A stretch of 57,665 bases of DNA from a virus: IMG/VR virus record IMGVR_UViG_3300050132_000191, positions 1 through 57,665 of that record. The stretch is one strand, 5' to 3'. The position numbers and the translations under genes are program-made. Below, piece by piece: positions 15,837-24,892 of this stretch; positions within the stretch are counted from its first letter, which is position 1, and each line of letters begins with the position of its first letter. A model generated the notes under the pieces. The model worked only from the letters and a program-made list of their open reading frames with translations, did no database searches and was not told where the DNA came from.

Positions 15837-16042
15837 TTAAGGTGGCCGGTCACAAAATTAAAAATCCAGGACCCCATTCCCAGAATACCAAGCCCTAGGG
15901 TGATAATCCCCCATTTGAGACCCGCTGTACGTTCATCCGCCAGCTCTTTGATTCGGAGGTCCGTGGCAATCATATGCGCCTCTACTTGTTCACGCCATTG
16001 CTTTATAAGTGCAAGCTGGACTTCTGGTGATTCATTTGCCAT
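15833..16042 (-). CDS. Small holin or XhlA-like membrane protein
   Basis: A 69-residue protein: charged helical N-terminal two thirds (residues about 8-42) and one C-terminal transmembrane segment (WGIITLGLGILGMGSWIFNF). The layout matches XhlA-like phage membrane proteins that assist lysis. It sits between the NlpC/P60-like gene and the collagen-like gene and overlaps the latter by ATGA. Confidence 0.6.
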   Translation of the reverse strand: MANESPEVQLALIKQWREQVEAHMIATDLRIKELADERTAGLKWGIITLGLGILGMGSWIFNFVTGHLK

Positions 16043-16051
16043 GGAATACTT

Positions 16052-16561
16052 TCAAGAGTTTGTGATCAACGTGCAAGGAGCACAGAGCGATTCTGCAGCT
16101 CTCACCACCGCGGAAGGGGTGGCACGGGCGCCCAGATCGACGCCTGCTACGTGCAGCACGTCGATCACCATACCCGCACACTCAGTCGAGTCGCCGTGCT
16201 CCCAAGGCGTGTACAGAGCCCGCATAGCTTTCATTTGGCTGTACTCCTGCCCGACGTGCCTCATTGCGAATTCTTCCGCGGCTTGCGTCCACTCCACACC
16301 AAGAGGCAACCAATAAGCGTCCTCACCTTCGAGCAGCGCATTGGAAAGTGGATAGATGCGAACTTTCGGAACCACCGCTTCAATAAGAAACACACGATTC
16401 GCGGCAACCCATACAACCCCAACGTGGCTAAACTCGGACTTCGTAAACATCCGAACCAGGCCCACCTTAAAACTGTACCAGTCATGGAACAGGGGCTGGC
16501 GATAGCTGAAAGCGATAAGGTCCCCTGACCTTATTTTATTGCGGACGCTTAAATAGTTCAT
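16052..16561 (-). CDS. NlpC/P60-like (YebB/DUF830 type) hydrolase
   Basis: A 169-residue protein with a permuted papain-like pattern: GDLIAFSY near the N-terminus, His in FSHVGVVW (about residue 45), and Cys in STECAGMVIDVL (about 130). These are the His and Cys of YiiX/YebB-type NlpC/P60 enzymes, which cleave amide or thioester bonds. It sits between tail fibre and lysis genes, so a role in cell-wall degradation is plausible; lipid or other amide substrates cannot be excluded. Confidence 0.65.
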   Translation of the reverse strand: MNYLSVRNKIRSGDLIAFSYRQPLFHDWYSFKVGLVRMFTKSEFSHVGVVWVAANRVFLIEAVVPKVRIYPLSNALLEGEDAYWLPLGVEWTQAAEEFAMRHVGQEYSQMKAMRALYTPWEHGDSTECAGMVIDVLHVAGVDLGARATPSAVVRAAESLCAPCTLITNS

Positions 16562-16585
16562 TTGTGGCTCTTGGGTACTGGACTT

Positions 16586-17167
16586 CTAATAACCAATTGC
16601 AAACCATTTGAAGGTGCAAGTCTGATTAAAAGTTGTAAAACCCAAAACGTCAAGGACAGCAGAAAATCCGCTAAGTGTGTGGGATGGAGCCGCGAATACT
16701 GGGAATCCACCCGCGGAAGTATTTGCGTTGCCGTTGGGGGCTCCGGTGATACTGGCCACAGCGGAGGTGAAAGCAATAGGGAAAAACACGGATACAGAAG
16801 AGGTACTCACCCCTGAGGCCGGGGCGGTTTCCGTTCCCCATTGGAGTATCAGACCACCCGAAAGTTTATGATATCCGTTCGGGGAAAGGGCTTGCCCCGG
16901 GCCTTGCGTAGCAATTTTCAAATTTGCCAGAAGAGTAGCGGTAGTCCCGTCGTCTATTGCATCAGCACCGCTGAGATCCGAAATAAATTGTGCGAGCACA
17001 GCCGCCATTATGCTACTCTGCCTCCAGACCTTATTGAGCTGTACGCTTGGAGCAACCCCTGCGGTGAACCCCGTGGAAATAAGGGCGGGCAACGCTTCAT
17101 ATTGAACCTGAGTGAGCACGTTAGCACCAAGGCCAGAAGCGAAGGGTTTAAAATTGTTGACGGTCAT
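16586..17167 (-). CDS. Tail fibre protein with gp53-like C-terminal domain
   Basis: A 193-residue protein. The C-terminal half (GYHKLSGGLILQWGTETA, then FPIAF and the final FKWFAIGY) matches the gp53-like receptor-facing domain at the end of many phage tail fibres. The N-terminus (VNNFKPFASGLGANVLTQ) is a typical short attachment segment found in small fibre proteins placed after DUF2612. It is the last tail gene before lysis genes. Confidence 0.75.
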   Translation of the reverse strand: MTVNNFKPFASGLGANVLTQVQYEALPALISTGFTAGVAPSVQLNKVWRQSSIMAAVLAQFISDLSGADAIDDGTTATLLANLKIATQGPGQALSPNGYHKLSGGLILQWGTETAPASGVSTSSVSVFFPIAFTSAVASITGAPNGNANTSAGGFPVFAAPSHTLSGFSAVLDVLGFTTFNQTCTFKWFAIGY

Positions 17168-17178
17168 TTAATAATCTC

Positions 17179-17904
17179 CTAAGTAACGGTAATAGTTGCC
17201 CAGCTTGCAGTATCAAAACCCGCAAAATGTGCATTGTGTAAATTGAACGCGAACATTGGGTTATTGCCCGACTGCGTAAGGTATCCCGCTACTTTAACAG
17301 TGGCGGGTTTAATATCTAGTTTCCCCGTTGTAAGCAGTGCCATCACGATACCAGATGGCGGAGTAGAACCTGCCAAACCGATGTAAACGGATAAGTTAGA
17401 GAGGTCTTCGATAAATATAAAGTACCCAAAGGAACTGAAAACTATGTTTGCCAAGGTGTAAGCGTCAGGCGAGGAACCATCCCAGTAGTTATCCAGGATA
17501 CGGGATTCAATTAAAACTCGATAATATTGGTCAGGGAGCTGAATTAGCCCCGTCTCCAAGTCGTAGGGTCCTAACCACAAACCTTCATCCAGCCCCACAG
17601 TTGGGAGATCAAATGAAAAGTAAACCCCCGTAAGGGGTGTGGTCAGTTGTCTGTCCACACCCACCCATTGCCCAATTGTATCTAGCTGGCTACCCACAGC
17701 AATTCGCAAGTCGTACGCGGATGCTATGTTGTGGTAAAGGAGCGATAAATCCGCTGCCGGGAGCAACGAAGCCGCAACCATTGCCATGAAATTGGGTTTG
17801 CTTACGTGCTCGCTTGTAATTCTGTTCAACCACGTTGATACAGTGTACGGGGAGGAATCCACGTACCCTGGAGCCCAATAATTGTCTTCGCTGTAAGTGA
17901 GCAT
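17179..17904 (-). CDS. DUF2612 baseplate-associated protein
   Basis: A 241-residue protein matching the DUF2612 pattern, in particular YDLRIAVGSQLDTIGQWVGV and YYRVLIESRILDNYWDGS. In phages with this tail module it follows baseplate J and links the baseplate to fibres, comparable to P2 gpI. Here fibre genes lie on both sides. Confidence 0.8.
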   Translation of the reverse strand: MLTYSEDNYWAPGYVDSSPYTVSTWLNRITSEHVSKPNFMAMVAASLLPAADLSLLYHNIASAYDLRIAVGSQLDTIGQWVGVDRQLTTPLTGVYFSFDLPTVGLDEGLWLGPYDLETGLIQLPDQYYRVLIESRILDNYWDGSSPDAYTLANIVFSSFGYFIFIEDLSNLSVYIGLAGSTPPSGIVMALLTTGKLDIKPATVKVAGYLTQSGNNPMFAFNLHNAHFAGFDTASWATITVT

Positions 17905-17916
17905 AAAAGTTTAAAT

Positions 17917-19173
17917 TTAAGTTGCGCTCATATACCAACCGGACACATGACCATTTCCGACCACACAGGGGCTCTGCAGCGACCCGGCACCTGTGATTGT
18001 CATGTAATTTAGGTTGCCCGCGTCAAAGATGCCCGAGAGCCCAAAGGAGCTGCTAACTCCAGAAGCCGCCCCAAAGGCCGTCGAAGTTGCCGTAGTTGGG
18101 AGCCCGATATGCAAGTTTCCTGTGGCCGACCCCACCGTGGTGATGGAGTAGAAAACATCAAAGTAAACAAGATTTCCCACTCGATATGTGTAGGCGGACA
18201 CAATGGCAGCAGTTGACAGCGCTCCCGCTGACGACGCAATTGAAGATGTGTATGCTGATTCAGCCGCCGGCAGATTTGACCCTTGGAGATTCCCAGTTGC
18301 AATCACATTCCCAGTGACCCCAAGGCCATAAGCCCCAAGCACCGCCCTGTTGGTGCTTGAAACGTTAAAGAATATAGCCGAAGAGTTTGTCGAAATCCCA
18401 TGCCCGGATTGAAACTGAATATCGTAGCCGTGGTAGGCCCCTTTGGATAGGTCAAGCCCAATTTGCCACCCCCCAGCGACTGCATAGGCTGCGTAGGCCG
18501 CGTAGGTTGTTTGTTGCGCCCCAGTCGCATAGGACATCACACCATAGGATGCGTAGCGGTTATCAGCTGCCTTCTTATCAACAATAAAAAGTCCAGCGGT
18601 CATGGGGGCAGCTACCGCCGCGTTCGTCCCATCGTAGTCGTGTACTTGGATGCCTACCCCTTCCAGGTAGTTTCCAGCAGTTCCGACGTAGAGGTTAGTT
18701 GAAAAGCCACCCATCTCTTGATATGCTGGGTCTGTAGGAACCCCACTAGTCATGAGGGCCCCAGGCGCCCAGGGGCCCGCTGGGATACTCGTCAGCGGGG
18801 TAAGCCCGGCGGGGATCACTCCGTATGCGTAGTTAAACTGGAAATGCGAGTTTGCCATCGCGTTGCTGGTTGTAGCGACGGTGAGCTGGGCGTTGACATA
18901 CGACCCCCACAGGTCCGCCGCCGTCTTACCAGCTCGGTTTGTCAGACCTGTCCCTGGGTAATACCCTGTGTGGTAGTTCAGATTCCCCCCACCAGTTAGC
19001 GCTGCTGGGGTCCAGGCTACCCCCGCCCCATTCGTAACTACGCGCCCCCAGGCGTTTCCAGTGTAGTTGCTATCGGTTGCTGTATATTTAACATCATTTA
19101 CCTGAAAGGTTCCTGTAAAGGGTGTTGTAATTGCAGTATTTATAAGCTGGGATTGACCGAAGGTTTTAGTCAT
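17917..19173 (-). CDS. Tail fibre or tail-associated protein
   Basis: A 418-residue protein, rich in Gly, Ala, Ser, Thr and Tyr with short beta repeats, as in fibre shafts. I chose ATG 19173 (MTKTFGQSQL) because GAAAGAG precedes it; an earlier start at 19194 exists. The centre has a conserved-looking segment (GKTAADLWGSYVNAQL), and the end (YTSSIASSAGALSTAAI) resembles a C-terminal fibre domain without chaperone motif that I can recognise. Likely part of the host-recognition apparatus. Confidence 0.65.
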   Translation of the reverse strand: MTKTFGQSQLINTAITTPFTGTFQVNDVKYTATDSNYTGNAWGRVVTNGAGVAWTPAALTGGGNLNYHTGYYPGTGLTNRAGKTAADLWGSYVNAQLTVATTSNAMANSHFQFNYAYGVIPAGLTPLTSIPAGPWAPGALMTSGVPTDPAYQEMGGFSTNLYVGTAGNYLEGVGIQVHDYDGTNAAVAAPMTAGLFIVDKKAADNRYASYGVMSYATGAQQTTYAAYAAYAVAGGWQIGLDLSKGAYHGYDIQFQSGHGISTNSSAIFFNVSSTNRAVLGAYGLGVTGNVIATGNLQGSNLPAAESAYTSSIASSAGALSTAAIVSAYTYRVGNLVYFDVFYSITTVGSATGNLHIGLPTTATSTAFGAASGVSSSFGLSGIFDAGNLNYMTITGAGSLQSPCVVGNGHVSGWYMSAT

Positions 19174-19208
19174 AAACTCTTTCACTGTAAGCAATTAAAC
19201 CAAGTTCC

Positions 19209-19787
19209 TTAAACATAAAGACCCGCGTTGTAGCCTGCTGGCGGGGTATAGGTTAGGGGGGTTGCGCCGAAGTTGGCGGTAGCGGACATAAAATTGTTGC
19301 TTCCAACCATCGCAAACAACGCCTGCCCGTTTAGGCCATAGGTTGCTAGGGTCAGCGCTCCTTGGAGCCCACCATTTTTATAGAAACTCACAGCCCCGGC
19401 TGCTTGGTCCAACGCGATGCCTATAACGTCAGTTGAGATATACGCCGAGTAAGTAGCAATGCTTCCCCCGCTAACTCGTACATGTCCGTCATTACAATAA
19501 CCTAGCGCGTTGGCGTCGGCCCCAACGTATGTAAATGCCGCGGACGCGGTTGCTATGCCCACGGATACCGTTCCGCCAGTTTGCGCGTTGGTATTTTCCC
19601 AATACCATTTGCCCGCGGTTTTATTAATGGTTGACCTCACGCCATTGGTAAAGCCTGTTGGCGCTGTGGCTACGAGATCCCCTGCAGACAGCGTTATAGT
19701 GGTGGCTTTATCCGCAGGATTCCAGGTGGCGTAAGTGATTGCAGGCGCGGCGCCCCTACCCATCAGCATCATCGTTTGCCCAAGCAT
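19209..19787 (-). CDS. SPRY-domain tail-associated protein
   Basis: A 192-residue protein; the start ATG 19787 overlaps the preceding stop as TAATG. The SPRY/concanavalin-like pattern is TWNPADK...LS, VRSTINKTAGKWYWE, IGIA and a terminal FGATPLTYTPPAGY. SPRY domains bind proteins or glycans; in phages they appear next to tail fibres, consistent with an adhesin or fibre tip. Confidence 0.7.
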   Translation of the reverse strand: MLGQTMMLMGRGAAPAITYATWNPADKATTITLSAGDLVATAPTGFTNGVRSTINKTAGKWYWENTNAQTGGTVSVGIATASAAFTYVGADANALGYCNDGHVRVSGGSIATYSAYISTDVIGIALDQAAGAVSFYKNGGLQGALTLATYGLNGQALFAMVGSNNFMSATANFGATPLTYTPPAGYNAGLYV

Positions 19788-21703
19788 TATGCAACCCCCA
19801 CAAGGCGCCACTTGCTTGTATCAGCTCGCCACACAAAGCCCATGTCAAGCCTTGCTGTTGTTACTGTCGTAGTAGGTAGAGCCACAGTGGAGGCCTCAAA
19901 GGCGGTGCCCCATGTCAATGCTCTTGCGGCAGTTCCGGTGACGGCAATCCATAGTGGCTGTCCGTCCGTTGGCGTGCCCGATGGGTTGTTGAACAACAAT
20001 GCCCCGGCCTGCGCTGTGACAATATAAATATCAGTCACGTCCCCATTGATTGTCGTGCTGGTCGTGTAACTCGTGCCAGTCACTGCCCTTGGTGTGTACC
20101 GCTTATTAGTCAGCGTGTCCGTGCTGGCTCTGCCAACAAGCGTGTCGGTAGTAGCCGGCATCGTTAATGTTGTTGCGTCAGTGCCCGCCAAGATTAAGGA
20201 GTTGCTGACGGTTAGTGTTTTTCCGTCAGCAATAGTTAAAGTCGCACCAGTAGCCGGGGCACTGATTGCTACTTTATTAATGCTGGTTGCGGAAGCAACA
20301 CCCAGCGTAGGGGTCCCCAGTGTTGGGGAACTGGCAAGGACAACACTGCCAGTTCCGGTGACTGAAAGTTCTTCCGCCGCCCCCACCCCTGCCGTAGCAC
20401 GCCCTAGCACCTTCGCGGTGGACATTGTAAGTCCATTGGCGGAGGCATAAGCGCTGGGCGCTACATAATCCGTTCCCGCGGCTGCGGCACTGAAAGAAGC
20501 TCCATTGCCCTTTACAAGCCCTGCGACACTGGTTGTCAGGGTGATTGCCGGGGTGGTTGTCGGAGTTGCAACTGTGCCAGCGAGGCCATTGACTGTAACC
20601 ACAGAGACAGACGTGACTGTCCCAGTGCCTCCACCGGCCGGAGTAGCAAATACCCCGTCCCCCCGCAGAAATGTCGTCGTATTGTTTGGCGGTGTGGGGA
20701 CTGCCCCACCCACAGTGGCGGACATCGTGGGTAGGTCCGAGTTGGCGGCGATCGACAACGCTCCTGTTGAAGTGGTGGACTTCAACAGTCCCGTCATAAG
20801 CGCCGCAGTGCCGATTGAATAATCCGTTCCGGCAGTTGCTGCTGACAGCGCTGCGCCATTGCCTTTGGCAATTCCCGTCACGCTCGTTGTAATGGTGATA
20901 ACAGGTGTTGTCGTTGGGGTGGCGACGGTCCCAGCAAAGCCGTTCGCTGTGGCGACGGACGCGCTAGTAACTGTCCCGGTTCCTAGCCCGTCCACGCCTT
21001 TGGGGACCCCGAAGTTAAACACTGCGGCGGAAGAAGTACCCACGTTTGTTACCGTAGCGGGAGACCCAGCGGCAATTGTTGTTGTAGTTCCTACCGCAAT
21101 GGTTGCCGCTGGTCCCGCTGGTCCAGTTACACCAGAAAACGTAAATGCTTCAACTAAATCATTAAGTGCTGCGCCGACGGTGAGCGAGAAGCTTGTGGGG
21201 CTTGTTTCTATGAAGTCAGCGGGGGAAAGGTGCACCCCGTTTATAAATAGCTGAAGGTTATGGCTTCCTGGTGTATAAGTGAAACTGACGGAAAAGGCTG
21301 TTTGGTTGAGGGTTGCGGTTGTCGGACTATAGTTTGTCGTAGGAGTACCCCCACCCCCACCCCCACCCCCACCCCCACCCCCACCCCCGCCCCCGCCAAT
21401 AGCAGCATACAGGGTGTCCCCATAGGCCTTGAATCCAGCTTTAATGATTGCCCAGGTGACTTCTTTTAGCGAAAACAGGTCTTCACTGTCCGCGATTGCA
21501 AATCCGTCTCCGTTGACCAGAATTGGCTTAAGTGCTGCCGCGTGGGTTTGAGCAATTGCGGCATCCCCCGCAGTTTGCACAGCGTGAGCAATCGCTACTT
21601 CGTTAGTATTAGCTGCGTTGGCGAGCCCCTGGAAATTACCGTCAACCTGCCCCCATGTGAGTTCAGTGCTTTGAGCGGAACGGAGGTCTGGTGTAAAAGG
21701 CAT
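19787..21703 (-). CDS. Long tail fibre with poly-glycine hinge
   Basis: A 638-residue fibre. The N-terminal ~100 residues (TELTWGQVDGNFQGLANA) resemble the baseplate-attachment part of fibres, then comes a run of 17 glycines (residues 103-119), a beta domain (SFTYTPGSHNLQLFINGVHL), a short collagen-like GVTGPAGPAA, and a shaft containing two near-identical ~53-residue modules (242-295 and 360-413). The C-terminus (DTLTNKRYTPRAV...) is a common fibre end. It follows baseplate J directly. Confidence 0.8.
   Translation of the reverse strand: MPFTPDLRSAQSTELTWGQVDGNFQGLANAANTNEVAIAHAVQTAGDAAIAQTHAAALKPILVNGDGFAIADSEDLFSLKEVTWAIIKAGFKAYGDTLYAAIGGGGGGGGGGGGGGGGGTPTTNYSPTTATLNQTAFSVSFTYTPGSHNLQLFINGVHLSPADFIETSPTSFSLTVGAALNDLVEAFTFSGVTGPAGPAATIAVGTTTTIAAGSPATVTNVGTSSAAVFNFGVPKGVDGLGTGTVTSASVATANGFAGTVATPTTTPVITITTSVTGIAKGNGAALSAATAGTDYSIGTAALMTGLLKSTTSTGALSIAANSDLPTMSATVGGAVPTPPNNTTTFLRGDGVFATPAGGGTGTVTSVSVVTVNGLAGTVATPTTTPAITLTTSVAGLVKGNGASFSAAAAGTDYVAPSAYASANGLTMSTAKVLGRATAGVGAAEELSVTGTGSVVLASSPTLGTPTLGVASATSINKVAISAPATGATLTIADGKTLTVSNSLILAGTDATTLTMPATTDTLVGRASTDTLTNKRYTPRAVTGTSYTTSTTINGDVTDIYIVTAQAGALLFNNPSGTPTDGQPLWIAVTGTAARALTWGTAFEASTVALPTTTVTTARLDMGFVWRADTSKWRLVGVA
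20465..20980 (-). repeat. Duplicated fibre module
   Basis: Residues 242-295 (20819..20980) and 360-413 (20465..20626) of the fibre share the pattern GTGTVTS-SV, NG-AGTVATPTTTP, TTSV-G, KGNGA, AGTDY, with only conservative changes. They are probably an internal duplication of a shaft unit. Confidence 0.75.
21347..21397 (-). repeat. Hexanucleotide microsatellite encoding poly-Gly
   Basis: Seven tandem ACCCCC units and one GCCCCC unit plus GCC on the plus strand, read on the minus strand as GGG-GGT and GGC codons for 17 glycines. The 6-bp unit keeps the frame when copies are gained or lost, so hinge length can vary. Sequencing or assembly error is also possible in such tracts. Confidence 0.85.
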
Positions 21704-22891
21704 TTAAATCACCGTAAGCGTAATGTCAGCAGCCAGGGATGAGGCAGCTTGATTGAAAAGAATGACCAGCGGCGTTGTACCTGTTGGGGCAGGGGAAATT
21801 CCTAACGCAAAAGCGGTCACATAAAAAGTCTGCCCGACTCCCAATGTAATAAGAGAAGCGGCGGCTTGCGCCTGCGCCGTGTACACATCCTCCCCAATTG
21901 CTAACTCATTTGTGAAAGCAGCGAGCGCGTTAATAATTGAAACACCTGTTGAAGAAACATAACCAGGCAGGGCTTTGATGGTTATTGCGTAATAAATAGG
22001 GACCGGCGCGAGCACAAAGTAGTTGACCACAGCGGACAAACCATAGGTCCCGTACACAATCACGCTGGTTGTCCCAAATGTTTGGGCCCCAATACTTTTC
22101 TTGCTTGAAATGGCTGCACCAATGGCCGCACTATCTCCCCCCTGCACCACCACAGCAAGAGAATGCGCGGGGATTCCGTTCGCGTCGGTTGCTGAAGTAT
22201 CGTTTTCCAGGCATATATAACGGGTGACCCCGGGGACATTCCCAATCGCAGCAGACATGGACTCCAGGATGGTAAGAGCAGGCAACGCGGTCGAAGTAGT
22301 CTGGCGAAGACGCAATTCAGCATCGGACTCCACAGCAGCCCCTGGCGTGGCGTCCGCCGTGCTGGTGAAGGTTTGCCATCCGAGTTGGGGCGTGGCAATA
22401 GAGTTGATTGTTCCAGACGGGGCAACCGTTGCCCCCGGTTTCTGTGAGGTGACGGTGGCAGTTACGCTTCCGCCAATCGGAACTATCACAACTGGTGGGA
22501 GGTTCCAGGAGTTCCCGGAAATGTCTTTCACGACCCCCGAAGTGATAACCGTACCCGCGACACCGATCACTGTTCCCGGGGCTGTAGACAAGGATGATGA
22601 TTTGCGGGTGAGACCGTTGATCAAGGTGAGGGCGGATAGACCCGCGCCTTGTGCATAAGTTGGGGAGAAAGAAAGGAAGCAGGCGATTGCTGCCTGATTG
22701 GATTCATAAATGGCGAGAGCGAGAACTGCAATCCATTGCCCGTCCTGGGAATCCGCCGTAACATACACTCCGGAACCGTAAATCAATCTAAATGAAGCGA
22801 GCAGGCTTTGATAGATGTCTTCATAGGAAGGCGCGGAGATGCCCGTGCTATCAATTGTGGGCGCCAGCGTTGCAAGAGGGTAGGAACTCAT
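21704..22891 (-). CDS. Baseplate J-like protein
   Basis: A 395-residue protein matching the P2 gpJ/baseplate J family: SGISAPSYEDIYQSLLASFR at the N-terminus, TADSQDGQWIAVLALAIYES, and the family core GAAVESDAELRLRQTT plus IPAHSLAVVVQGG. It forms the baseplate wedge with the gp25-like protein upstream (22888, ATGA overlap). Presence of this protein indicates a contractile tail. Confidence 0.9.
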   Translation of the reverse strand: MSSYPLATLAPTIDSTGISAPSYEDIYQSLLASFRLIYGSGVYVTADSQDGQWIAVLALAIYESNQAAIACFLSFSPTYAQGAGLSALTLINGLTRKSSSLSTAPGTVIGVAGTVITSGVVKDISGNSWNLPPVVIVPIGGSVTATVTSQKPGATVAPSGTINSIATPQLGWQTFTSTADATPGAAVESDAELRLRQTTSTALPALTILESMSAAIGNVPGVTRYICLENDTSATDANGIPAHSLAVVVQGGDSAAIGAAISSKKSIGAQTFGTTSVIVYGTYGLSAVVNYFVLAPVPIYYAITIKALPGYVSSTGVSIINALAAFTNELAIGEDVYTAQAQAAASLITLGVGQTFYVTAFALGISPAPTGTTPLVILFNQAASSLAADITLTVI

Positions 22892-23241
22892 AGACTAGTT
22901 GATAGCGTTGTTTGCCCGTAAATCGTATCGATGGTGCAGTTAACACCAGCGGCTCTAGAACTCGAATCCACTTGACTGGAGTATGAAACAATCCGCGTCA
23001 CACCATTAGTATTCAGAATCACCTCCTGAATAGCCTGGTCATACTGCGAAACTGTTCCAGCGCCCAATATGCGCGAATTGTACGGGGTCCCCTGCGAAGT
23101 GTCAAGAAACCACTCCCCTTCTATCAACCCTAGCCTGGTCTTCACAGCCTGACCAACTGCTTCGGGGGAATCCGTGAAAAAGTTTCCGGAGCCTTGGCCG
23201 AATGTGTAATCGCCGTTTGCGTCTAATTTCCGATAATTCAT
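22888..23241 (-). CDS. Baseplate wedge protein, gp25/gpW-like
   Basis: A 117-residue protein. The segment AVGQAVKTRLGLIEGEWFLDTSQG and YDQAIQEVILNTNGVTRI are typical of T4 gp25/P2 gpW-type wedge subunits. It lies between spike and baseplate J genes with short overlaps on both sides, the usual order. Confidence 0.82.
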   Translation of the reverse strand: MNYRKLDANGDYTFGQGSGNFFTDSPEAVGQAVKTRLGLIEGEWFLDTSQGTPYNSRILGAGTVSQYDQAIQEVILNTNGVTRIVSYSSQVDSSSRAAGVNCTIDTIYGQTTLSTSL

Positions 23242-23894
23242 GTTGGTCCCCCTGTGCTAGATCCGCCCGAAGCAACGCCACCGTGAACGTGCGTGCTTCC
23301 AATGTTGACGCCATTATTGTGAAGTGCCCCTGTGATGGAAACATCCCCAATAAGTGCTATTGAGGGGGCGGTGATGGAAGCGGAACCTGGAGTCACCACC
23401 TTGACAGCGGTTCCGTCAATTTCAATATAAACCGTTCCAGCATTATTTCTCAACTGAACTGCATTCGTGGATAAATTTGGTTGAACGTGGGGGGTCGAAC
23501 TTATGCCAGCAAATACAAATCCGTCAGAAAGATCATGCATCCGAGTGGCGGCTTGGATATCAATCCCCCCGCTTTGCCACCATGCGTCAATGCAACGCGA
23601 AGAAAATACCACAAGGCATTCGTCACCCGCTGTGATTGGGAATGTAAGGGTGTACCCGCCACCTGACGGAAAGTACACCGGGCAATCCAGAAGTAGCGGA
23701 AGCGATACCCAGCTCTTGCTCCCGTCAGCCGCAGTCACACGGGCTTGGATTGTGGGCTGTACAGTGCAGGTTTTGGCCACAGGGTCATAGCTCTGCACAA
23801 TACCGGGCAGCGCGGTCCATACGTCCGCCTGCCAGCCCTGTAGCATGGACATTAGAGCTTCCTGCGGGCTTTCAAATCGTTCGAGTCTGTTCAT
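23238..23894 (-). CDS. Baseplate central spike, Gp138 N-terminal domain
   Basis: A 218-residue protein. The N-terminal OB-like domain (LPGIVQSYDPVAKTCTVQPTI, then CPVYFPSGGGYTLTFPITAGDECLVVF) is the Gp138 spike fold, followed by a beta-helical stalk and a C-terminal STHVHGG, the HxH motif that binds the metal ion at the tip of membrane-piercing spikes (as in P2 gpV). It should sit under the hub protein encoded upstream. Confidence 0.85.
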   Translation of the reverse strand: MNRLERFESPQEALMSMLQGWQADVWTALPGIVQSYDPVAKTCTVQPTIQARVTAADGSKSWVSLPLLLDCPVYFPSGGGYTLTFPITAGDECLVVFSSRCIDAWWQSGGIDIQAATRMHDLSDGFVFAGISSTPHVQPNLSTNAVQLRNNAGTVYIEIDGTAVKVVTPGSASITAPSIALIGDVSITGALHNNGVNIGSTHVHGGVASGGSSTGGPT

Positions 23895-24892
23895 TGTGGA
23901 ATCACCCCTTTATCCGCTGGGACCGTCATATCGACCGCCAGGCCAATGATATTCGTGTACCAATTATGGCCCCGGGAATCGCCTTCGTGCTCTACCACGA
24001 AGGCGCGATATACCCCGTCCGCGGACAGCGGCGCAATGTTCTGGAATGCTGCCCATTGGTTATATGCAATGGGTGCGGCGTTGGAATCGCGCTGCATCGT
24101 CTGCACGATTTCGGAATTATTAAGCTGTACCAGCGCCCCAATTCTTATCCGGCTATTGAGGAGGCACTGAATCTTAATCCCTTCCCCTGTCTGCTCCGGT
24201 AAACCGATAAGCCCCGTGGCTACATTTATCTTGACAGCGGTGCCCTCTTGATACCCTTCATTGGCTGTGACTACCACCTTGCCATCCTGAATTGACCAGC
24301 TTGCATCCAGATTGGAAGTTAGATTGCGAAGTCTTGCGCGTGCCATCCCGAATAGTACAGTCCCCCGGATACTCGGGATATGTTGCTTGTCGATTTTCAG
24401 TGCCCCCGTATCCATGTCAGCTATGCCGGGCATGGCGCCTGCGGCCGTTTGCATTGCAGTGTAAGCCGTGGTGCCCTTCGCAAGGGATGCGCGAACGATG
24501 CCTTGGTTGTATCCAATATCACCGTCAGCGGCAAAGATGTCAAGGTAACTGTCTTTCGCATTCTCACGGCCGACGCGGAATTGCTTAATGGAGCCCTGAA
24601 AAATTACACCATAATTTCCCCCTTCATAACCAGCGTTGAGAACGACACCAGTGAATTCTCCTTTGCCGGTTATCTGGGCAATAGTTTTGTCTGCTAAGTT
24701 GTAAACACGAATGGAACAGTTGTTCGGGGATTCCGTATCCGTGTTCTGCGTCTGAAAGCGAATGCGGAAAGCGCCCAGCTCCAGACCTTTATCCCCACCC
24801 TGGAGCAACAAGCTAACGCGGCGAATCCATTGCGTGTTGTTTTGCCGTTTGCCTGTCGCAGTGGCGGGTGCGAGGACTGTTGGATCGCTCAT
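23891..24892 (-). CDS. Baseplate hub protein
   Basis: A 333-residue protein. The N-terminal part (FRIRFQTQNTDTESPNNCSIRVYNL) is the hub pattern seen in phages with DUF3383 sheaths, and the middle (GVIFQGSIKQFRVGRENAKDSYLDIFAADGD) fits the gp27/gpD-like fold that joins tube to spike. Overlaps with the neighbours by ATGA on both sides support tight co-translation. Confidence 0.75.
   Translation of the reverse strand: MSDPTVLAPATATGKRQNNTQWIRRVSLLLQGGDKGLELGAFRIRFQTQNTDTESPNNCSIRVYNLADKTIAQITGKGEFTGVVLNAGYEGGNYGVIFQGSIKQFRVGRENAKDSYLDIFAADGDIGYNQGIVRASLAKGTTAYTAMQTAAGAMPGIADMDTGALKIDKQHIPSIRGTVLFGMARARLRNLTSNLDASWSIQDGKVVVTANEGYQEGTAVKINVATGLIGLPEQTGEGIKIQCLLNSRIRIGALVQLNNSEIVQTMQRDSNAAPIAYNQWAAFQNIAPLSADGVYRAFVVEHEGDSRGHNWYTNIIGLAVDMTVPADKGVIPQ

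Noticed and set aside
21347-21397. The C-rich tandem repeat as a CRISPR-like or regulatory array
   Set aside because: Unit is only 6 bp without spacers and it encodes in-frame glycines in a fibre gene.
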